A DNA stretch of 64,000 nucleotides, from contig NZ_QTUC01000001.1 of the NCBI RefSeq assembly GCF_003386795.1, forward strand, positions 2,294,001 to 2,358,000, read 5' to 3'. The stretch's first letter is position 1. The number at the start of each line of letters is the position of its first letter. Below, piece by piece: positions 59,708-64,000 of this stretch. Origin of the DNA: Thermasporomyces composti. Its GTDB lineage: Bacteria; Actinomycetota; Actinomycetes; Propionibacteriales; Actinopolymorphaceae. The translations under genes were made by a program, and so were the position numbers. The notes under the pieces are model-generated. The model searched no databases. It was given only the letters and a program-made list of their open reading frames with translations, and was not told the origin of the DNA.

Positions 59708-61048
59708 ATGACCACGGAGCAACGCACGACGGCACCTGAACACCCTCGGCACCTGCTGGCGGCTCTGGGGCGGCGCGGCTACCTGATCTCGTCGTGGCCG
59801 TGGCGGTCACTGGCGTACCTCGTCAGCACCGTCCCGCTCGCCGCCGTGCTCGGCTTCGGCCTGGTGACGGTGGTGTTGCCCTGGTACGCCGTCGCCCAGC
59901 GAATCGTCACCGACCGCCCGGTGCCCGGGCTCCTCATCTTGCTCCTACCCGCCGGGCTCGCGGTCGCCGCAACGGTCGGCGTGCCGCTGTCGATAGGGCT
60001 GGCGGCGCTGGAACGCCGTCGGCTCGGCATCGTCGACCACCGGCCGGTCGTCTCCGGGCACCGGTTCGTCGCCAACGATGTGGTCCAGTGGCTGCGGACA
60101 CGACTCACCGAAGGCGCCACGTGGCGGGAGGTGGCGTACGCGGTGTTCCTCGCCACCGCGGTGCCCGTGGTGTACGCGGCGCTGGGGCTGCTGATGGCCT
60201 TGAACGTGACGCTCCTGGCCGGCCCGTGGCTTGCCGGTTCCGAGGTCGGGCCGGTCGCGATCGGGATCGCCGAGATCGACAGCGCGCGGCAGGCCCTGCC
60301 GTACGCGATCCTCGGCGTGGCCATGCTGCCGCTGTGGCCGTACCTGCTCGGTGTGGTCGTGGTGGGGCAGGCGGCGGTGGCGCGGGCGCTGCTCGACAGC
60401 GGCCTCGACTCACCGGCGGTGCGGGAGGTGGCGCGGTCCCGCGCCAGGCTGGTCGACGCGTACGAGGCGGAGCGGCGGCGCATCGAGCGGGACCTGCACG
60501 ACCACGCTCAGCACCGGCTGACCAGCCTTGCTTTGCAGCTGGGCATGGCGAAGCTGGACGTGCCAGCGGACTCCCCGGCCGCGGCCGCGGTCGAACGCGC
60601 CCACGAGCAGGCGAAGGAGCTCATGGTCGTCCTGCGCGACATCGTCCGCGGAATTCACCCGCGGGCCCTCACTGACCTGGGGCTGCTCGGCGCCGTGCGG
60701 GAACTGGCCGCGCAGCTGCCCCTTCCGGTGACGGTCACCGCGGACCCGCCCGAGCTCGGGCGGATGCCCGAGCGGGTCGAGAGCACCGCGTACCTGGTCG
60801 TCTCCGAGGCGCTGACCAACGTCGTCAAGCACAGCCGGGCCGCGAGCGCCGAGGTCAGTCTCGCCCGTACGAGTAACCTCCTCGTCGTGCAGGTCCGCGA
60901 CAACGGCTCGGGCGGGGCTGACCCGGCGCGGGGCACCGGCCTGACCGGGCTCGCGGACCGGGTCGCCGCCGCGGGTGGGCGGTTGCTGCTGTCCAGCCCC
61001 GCCGGTGGTCCCACCGTGGTGCGGGCGGAGGTGCCGTGTCCGTCGTGA
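59708..61048 (+). CDS. NarL-type sensor histidine kinase with sensor domain
   Basis: The 446-residue kinase has an N-terminal membrane sensor domain of the Sensor (PF13796-like) type (LISSWPWRSLAYLVSTVPLA, then ALGLLMALNVTLLAGPWLA). A HisKA_3 domain follows with phospho-acceptor His264 in ERDLHDHAQHRLTSLALQLG. The ATPase domain keeps the N box EALTNVVKHSRA, the G1 region RDNGSGGADPARGTGLTGLADRV. It phosphorylates the response regulator encoded downstream, with which it overlaps. It is intact, in contrast to the truncated kinase at 55294. Confidence 0.92.
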   Translation: MTTEQRTTAPEHPRHLLAALGRRGYLISSWPWRSLAYLVSTVPLAAVLGFGLVTVVLPWYAVAQRIVTDRPVPGLLILLLPAGLAVAATVGVPLSIGLAALERRRLGIVDHRPVVSGHRFVANDVVQWLRTRLTEGATWREVAYAVFLATAVPVVYAALGLLMALNVTLLAGPWLAGSEVGPVAIGIAEIDSARQALPYAILGVAMLPLWPYLLGVVVVGQAAVARALLDSGLDSPAVREVARSRARLVDAYEAERRRIERDLHDHAQHRLTSLALQLGMAKLDVPADSPAAAAVERAHEQAKELMVVLRDIVRGIHPRALTDLGLLGAVRELAAQLPLPVTVTADPPELGRMPERVESTAYLVVSEALTNVVKHSRAASAEVSLARTSNLLVVQVRDNGSGGADPARGTGLTGLADRVAAAGGRLLLSSPAGGPTVVRAEVPCPS

Positions 61049-61695
61049 CCCGCGTCGTGCTCGCCGAGGACGGTGTGCTGCTGCGGGAAGGACTCGTCGG
61101 CGTGCTGCCGCGGTTCGGCTTCGAGGTCGTCGCCGCGGTCGGCAGCGCGCCGGAGCTGGTCGGCGCGGTCACCGCAGACCAGCCGGACCTCGTCGTCACC
61201 GACATCCGCATGCCGCCGCACCACGCCGACGACGGCCTGCGGGCCGCCATCGCGCTCCGCGAGCAGCGTCCCGGTCTGCCCGTCGTCGTGCTCAGCCAGT
61301 ACGTCCGCCAGGAGTGGGCGGCCGCGCTGCTGCGCTCGGGCAACGGCCGGGGCATCGGTTACCTGCTCAAGGACCGGGTCGTCGACATCGAGGAGTTCGT
61401 CGCCACGCTGCGCGTCGTGGCCGGGGGTGGCACCATGCTCGACCCGGAGGTCGTGCGGCAACTGCTCCAGCGTCCCAGCGATCCGCTCGCAGCGCTGTCC
61501 AACCGGGAGCGGGAGGTCCTCGCACTCGTCGCCGAGGGCCACTCGAACGCCGCGATCGCCAGGCGGTTGTTCGTGACGGAGGCCGCCGTCGGCAAGCACA
61601 TCGGAAACATCTTCACCAAGCTCGGCCTGCCGCCTACCGACGACACCAACCGCCGGGTCCTCGCCGTCCTCACCTACCTGCGCGCGAACAAGTAG
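61036..61695 (+). CDS. NarL/LuxR-type response regulator
   Basis: The 219-residue protein has a receiver domain with phospho-acceptor Asp56 in VVTDIRMPPHHAD and the Lys in LKDRVVDIEE. A LuxR-type helix-turn-helix follows (LSNREREVLALVAEGHSNAA, then RLFVTEAAVGKHIGNIFTKL). It overlaps the kinase stop by 13 bp, so the two are translationally coupled. The start GTG at 61036 has GGAGG 4 nt upstream; GTG at 61045 is an alternative. The 24-bp palindrome at 58743 is its likely target. Confidence 0.92.
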   Translation: MSVVTRVVLAEDGVLLREGLVGVLPRFGFEVVAAVGSAPELVGAVTADQPDLVVTDIRMPPHHADDGLRAAIALREQRPGLPVVVLSQYVRQEWAAALLRSGNGRGIGYLLKDRVVDIEEFVATLRVVAGGGTMLDPEVVRQLLQRPSDPLAALSNREREVLALVAEGHSNAAIARRLFVTEAAVGKHIGNIFTKLGLPPTDDTNRRVLAVLTYLRANK

Positions 61696-61760
61696 GCCGC
61701 GCGAACAAGCAGGAGGGGACTCTCTCGATCCCTCGGTGCCGGGTGTCGCTTGGATGCCCT

Positions 61761-61789
61761 CACCCCACCCGTCACGGGCAGGTGGGGTG
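61761..61789 (+). terminator. Stem-loop after response regulator operon
   Basis: CACCCCACC (61761-61769) pairs with GGTGGGGTG (61781-61789), and an inner CCG/CGG continues the stem with a 2-nt bulge. A short T-rich stretch follows. It is the likely operon terminator. Confidence 0.6.
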
Positions 61790-61821
61790 TGCTTCCGGGT
61801 GGTGTCGGCTTCGCTCATCGG

Positions 61822-61827
61822 TAGGTT
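61822..61827 (+). promoter_or_regulatory. Leaderless -10 hexamer TAGGTT
   Basis: TAGGTT ends 6 nt before the GTG at 61834, with no ribosome binding site. A leaderless transcript is likely. Confidence 0.45.
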
Positions 61828-61833
61828 CGGTCC

Positions 61834-62166
61834 GTGACCGTGCTGCGTTCGGTGCTCTTGTTCGCGCTCGCGGCCTTGGCCGAGATCGGGGGAGCGTGGT
61901 TGGTGTGGCAAGGCTGGCGGGAGCACCGAGGAGTGCTGTGGATCGCGGCCGGCGTCCTCGCCTTGGGCGCGTACGGCTTCGTGGCCACGTTCCAGCCCGA
62001 TCCCCACTTCGGCCGGATCCTCGCCGCGTACGGCGGCGTCTTCGTCGCGGGCTCCTTGGCGTGGGGCGTGGTCGTCGACAAGTTCCGTCCGGATCGCTGG
62101 GACCTGATCGGCGCCGGGCTGTGTCTGCTCGGTGTGGCCGTCATCATGTACGCCCCTCGCGGCTGA
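61834..62166 (+). CDS. YnfA/UPF0060-family membrane protein
   Basis: The 110-residue protein has four hydrophobic helices with the YnfA signature. It shows [19 protein letters not shown], then [22 protein letters not shown] (shown as [20 protein letters not shown]) and [19 protein letters not shown]. It is a small-multidrug-resistance-like protein; some YnfA members are drug/metabolite exporters. It is small enough to function as a dimer. The GTG start appears leaderless. Confidence 0.85.
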   Translation: MTVLRSVLLFALAALAEIGGAWLVWQGWREHRGVLWIAAGVLALGAYGFVATFQPDPHFGRILAAYGGVFVAGSLAWGVVVDKFRPDRWDLIGAGLCLLGVAVIMYAPRG

Positions 62167-62289
62167 CCGCGGCCCTCGCGGCTGTCCGTGCGCGCCGACG
62201 CGGAACGCGCACCCAGGCCAACACTCCACCGACTCGATCCGTCGTCTCCGGTGACGGCAGCCGCGGACCTTGACCGAGCCGGAGGGTTC

Positions 62290-62568
62290 ATGAGCGACTT
62301 TCGACTGCAGGAGTACGTGACGTCACGACTGGTCAAGCGGCATCGCGCGGACGCCCCGAGCTGCCTCACCGCCGAGCGGACCCTCACCGCCGAGCGGACA
62401 CGGTTTCAGCCGGCCGGGCTGGCGCGCCGTCCGTGGCCCGTCGAGGCGGTGCGGTCGCTCCGGAGAGAATGCGCGCGGCTCCTGTACGCACTCGCCGACC
62501 GCGTCGCGCCCCCGCCGAGCCGTGCCACCGTCGCGCGGGGACCGCAGGCCCGATCGCGATGGCCCTGA
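62290..62568 (+). CDS. Small basic protein of unknown function
   Basis: The 92-residue product starts at an ATG after GGAGGG at 62281-62286. It is Arg/Ala-rich with a duplicated six-residue block, LTAERT LTAERT, encoded by an 18-bp tandem repeat (62364-62399). No domain is recognisable. The good ribosome binding site argues for a real gene, but composition alone does not prove it. The final region overlaps nothing else. Confidence 0.45.
   Translation: MSDFRLQEYVTSRLVKRHRADAPSCLTAERTLTAERTRFQPAGLARRPWPVEAVRSLRRECARLLYALADRVAPPPSRATVARGPQARSRWP
62364..62399. repeat. 18-bp tandem repeat inside small gene
   Basis: CCTCACCGCCGAGCGGAC occurs twice without spacer at 62364-62381 and 62382-62399. 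It encodes the duplicated LTAERT block. Confidence 0.8.
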
Positions 62569-62623
62569 CGCCTTCCGCGCTGGCCGGTGAGGGAGGTCAC
62601 GAACCCGGGTGCGCGACCGGGCG

Positions 62624-63538
62624 TCAGAGCTCGACCACGGCGTGCACCGGCCAGTGGTCGGACGCCCAGCGCCCGTCGAGGGTGAAGGTGTTGATCGCGG
62701 CCGCCCGGACGTGGATCCCGGGGCGCACCAAGATCCAGTCGATGCGGTCGCCGTCCACCTGAGGTGGTCGGTAGCCGTGGAACGTCGCGTACGCCGGGGT
62801 CAGCTGCTTCTCCGCGGCGGTCCACGTGTCGACCAGGCCGGCAGCTCCGACGAGCGTGTCGTACGGGACCGATGCTTGCGCCGGGACGTTGAAGTCGCCG
62901 GTCACGATCACGGGAAGATCCGCGTCGAAGTCGGCGAGGCGCCGGGCGAGCAGCTCCGCGCCCAGGCGCTGGGCCCGGTCGACGGCATGGTCGAGGTGGG
63001 TGTTCAAGACGACGAGCTCCCGACCCGTCGCCAGGTCGGTGAAGCGCACCCACGTCGCCATGCGGACCACCCGGTTGCCCCACGTCGTCGAGCCCACGAC
63101 GGATGGGGTGTCGGAGAGCCAGAAGTGGTCGAACTCGCGCGGCTGGAGCCGTTCGGCGTCGAAGAAGACGGCCATGAACTCGCCGCGGGACCCGCCCTCG
63201 CGGCCGGTGCCGACCCACTCGTACCGCGCCGGCAGGGCGGCGGCCACCTCGCGGACCTGCGGGTAGAGCCCTTCCTGGGTACCGATGACCGCCGGCTGCT
63301 CCGCTCGCAGGAGCGCGGCGGAGACCGGACGCCGCTCGGGCCAAGGGTCGGGCAGGCCCTCATTGCCCACACGGAGGTTGAACGACATCACGTGGAGCGC
63401 CGGCGGCGCCACCGGCCCGATGAGCGGGCTGTCGGCCTGGTCACACTCCACGGTCGAGGCATCAGACGTTGGACGTATCGCCACGACGGTCAAGCCTCTC
63501 GCATCCGGCGTGGGAAGCGTCAACCGACCACGTCCCAC
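62624..63538 (-). CDS. Endonuclease/exonuclease/phosphatase-family hydrolase
   Basis: The 304-residue frame encodes an EEP-fold enzyme. It shows VMSFNLRVGNEG, then IGTQEGLYPQVREVAAAL with the metal-binding Glu, LVVLNTHLDHAVDRAQRLG, LPVIVTGDFNVPAQ with the catalytic Asp and Asn, and GRWASDHWPVHAVVEL with the catalytic Asp-His at the end. Such enzymes cleave phosphodiester bonds in nucleic acids or lipids. The best-conserved region begins at VMSFNLR, so the start is uncertain: GTG 63538, GTG 63484 and ATG 63388 are all in frame. No signal peptide is visible at any start. Confidence 0.82.
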   Translation of the reverse strand: MGRGRLTLPTPDARGLTVVAIRPTSDASTVECDQADSPLIGPVAPPALHVMSFNLRVGNEGLPDPWPERRPVSAALLRAEQPAVIGTQEGLYPQVREVAAALPARYEWVGTGREGGSRGEFMAVFFDAERLQPREFDHFWLSDTPSVVGSTTWGNRVVRMATWVRFTDLATGRELVVLNTHLDHAVDRAQRLGAELLARRLADFDADLPVIVTGDFNVPAQASVPYDTLVGAAGLVDTWTAAEKQLTPAYATFHGYRPPQVDGDRIDWILVRPGIHVRAAAINTFTLDGRWASDHWPVHAVVEL

Positions 63539-63612
63539 GTGGCCGAGACCGGTACGCGAGCCCCCATTGCTCCGCGAAACCGCTTCAGTGGTGGGCGAGG
63601 CCGGAGGCGAAC

Positions 63613-64000
63613 ATGTTGCGAGAGATCCTCACCACCGAGGCGCTGTCGAACCACCTGCCACAGCCCGGCGCGTGGCGACCTGTCCCGGACGTCAACGATC
63701 GGGCCTTCTGGACGAGCGTCGAGGAGCCGACGAGGTCCGCCCTGCTCGCCCACGCCGAGGAGGTCACCCGAGCGCCGTGGCCGGTCCAGCCTGCCACGCT
63801 CTGGCTGGACTTTCGGCGAACCGGCAACCGCACCAGGTTCGAGAGAGGCTACTTCGCTCGTCGTACCCGGTTGGCCGCCGCCGTCCTGGCGGCCTGTCTC
63901 ACCGACGAGGATCGCTGGCACGAGGAGGTCCTCGACGGGGTGTGGCTGCTGTGCGAGGAGACCTCGTGGTGCATCCCGGCCCACGACGAGTCGCACGGTG
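63613..64000 (+). CDS. Heparinase II/III-like protein, 3' end outside window
   Basis: The 129 residues present start MLREILTTEALSNHLPQPGAWRPVPDV after GGAGGCGAAC. They continue with LLAHAEEVTRAPWPVQPATLWLDFRRTGNRTRFERGYFARR (shown by its core TGNRTRFERGYFARRTRLAA) and WHEEVLDGVWLLCEETSWCI. These match the alpha/alpha toroid N-terminal part of actinobacterial heparinase II/III-like proteins, which act on acidic polysaccharides by beta-elimination. The start lacks a signal peptide. Catalytic residues lie outside the window. It is divergent from the EEP hydrolase gene. Confidence 0.75.
   Translation, partial: MLREILTTEALSNHLPQPGAWRPVPDVNDRAFWTSVEEPTRSALLAHAEEVTRAPWPVQPATLWLDFRRTGNRTRFERGYFARRTRLAAAVLAACLTDEDRWHEEVLDGVWLLCEETSWCIPAHDESHG

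Noticed and set aside
61696-61833. Possible mini-ykkC (guanidine-II) riboswitch before the YnfA-like gene
   Set aside because: The stem-loop at 61761-61789 lacks the pair of ACGR-loop hairpins, and the gene seems leaderless, leaving no room for a 5' riboswitch.

Overview
The window is very GC-rich with strong G/C bias at third codon positions. Actinobacterial hallmarks include GTG starts, an FadE5-type acyl-CoA dehydrogenase, a PadR regulator, a TIGR03086 protein and many ORFs that look leaderless. It looks like a chromosomal segment of an actinomycete, possibly near Actinopolymorpha/Nocardioidaceae in the Propionibacteriales. That placement is a guess from gene content. I saw no rRNA, tRNA, CRISPR array, phage or insertion sequence.

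Layout. 1-3335: a divergent pair of secreted glycosidases, a GH29 alpha-L-fucosidase cut by the left edge and a GH20 beta-hexosaminidase with a lectin-like tail. 3463-8568: a fructosamine-kinase-like enzyme, a PadR repressor with tandem upstream repeats, a DUF3159 membrane protein, a HisC/Pat-type aminotransferase and an anchored low-complexity protein. 8792-12543: a translationally coupled heterodimeric ABC exporter. 13054-16561: a complete OpuA/ProU-type glycine betaine importer (ATPase with CBS domains, permease, lipoprotein). 16913-18641: a sucrase/ferredoxin-like protein and an aminoglycoside-phosphotransferase-like protein that lacks the catalytic Asp. 18826-24521: thiolase and fused enoyl-CoA hydratase/3-hydroxyacyl-CoA dehydrogenase, separated by an oppositely oriented glycogen-debranching-type enzyme. 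24630-26014: a SatD-like protein coupled to a membrane protein. 26139-31434: a CoA-transferase/racemase, then an E1alpha-E1beta-E2 2-oxoacid dehydrogenase operon. 31651-33640: a secreted betagamma-crystallin/I36-like protein, then an ECF sigma factor with a small membrane partner. 33786-38837: a 3-hydroxyacyl-CoA dehydrogenase, a cupin, an aldo/keto reductase, a lipoprotein and a TetR regulator. 39108-43511: an MMPL transporter, an RHH/MazF toxin-antitoxin pair and an aldehyde dehydrogenase. 43752-47097: two GH43 enzymes, one secreted and one cytoplasmic. 47123-52984: FadE5-like dehydrogenase, a headless TetR fragment, a TIGR03086 protein, a divergent PRPP synthetase with a peptidase-E-like protein, and a sulfotransferase. 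53182-56402: multicopper oxidase with membrane partner, then a histidine kinase and a YCII protein that truncate each other. 56725-64000: YcaQ-like protein, DUF998 protein, CPBP protease, a complete histidine kinase/response regulator pair, a YnfA-like protein, a small unknown, an EEP-family hydrolase and the start of a heparinase II/III-like gene.

Functional themes. There is glycan breakdown (GH29, GH20, two GH43, heparinase-like). There is acyl-CoA and branched-chain keto-acid catabolism (thiolase, FadB, FadE5-like, CoA-transferase, E1/E2, 3HCDH). There is also osmoprotection and a set of small regulator/target pairs, each with clear repeats or palindromes in the intergenic DNA.

Most unusual points. 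(1) A histidine kinase lacking its ATPase domain joins head-on to a YCII gene lacking its 3' end. (2) An APH-fold protein has Ala in place of the catalytic Asp. (3) A CoA-transferase carries an extra Ser/Thr-rich block whose codon pattern fits another frame better. (4) A SatD-like/membrane-protein pair has no known role in actinobacteria. (5) At least eight genes have a TANNNT hexamer 6-7 nt before the start codon.
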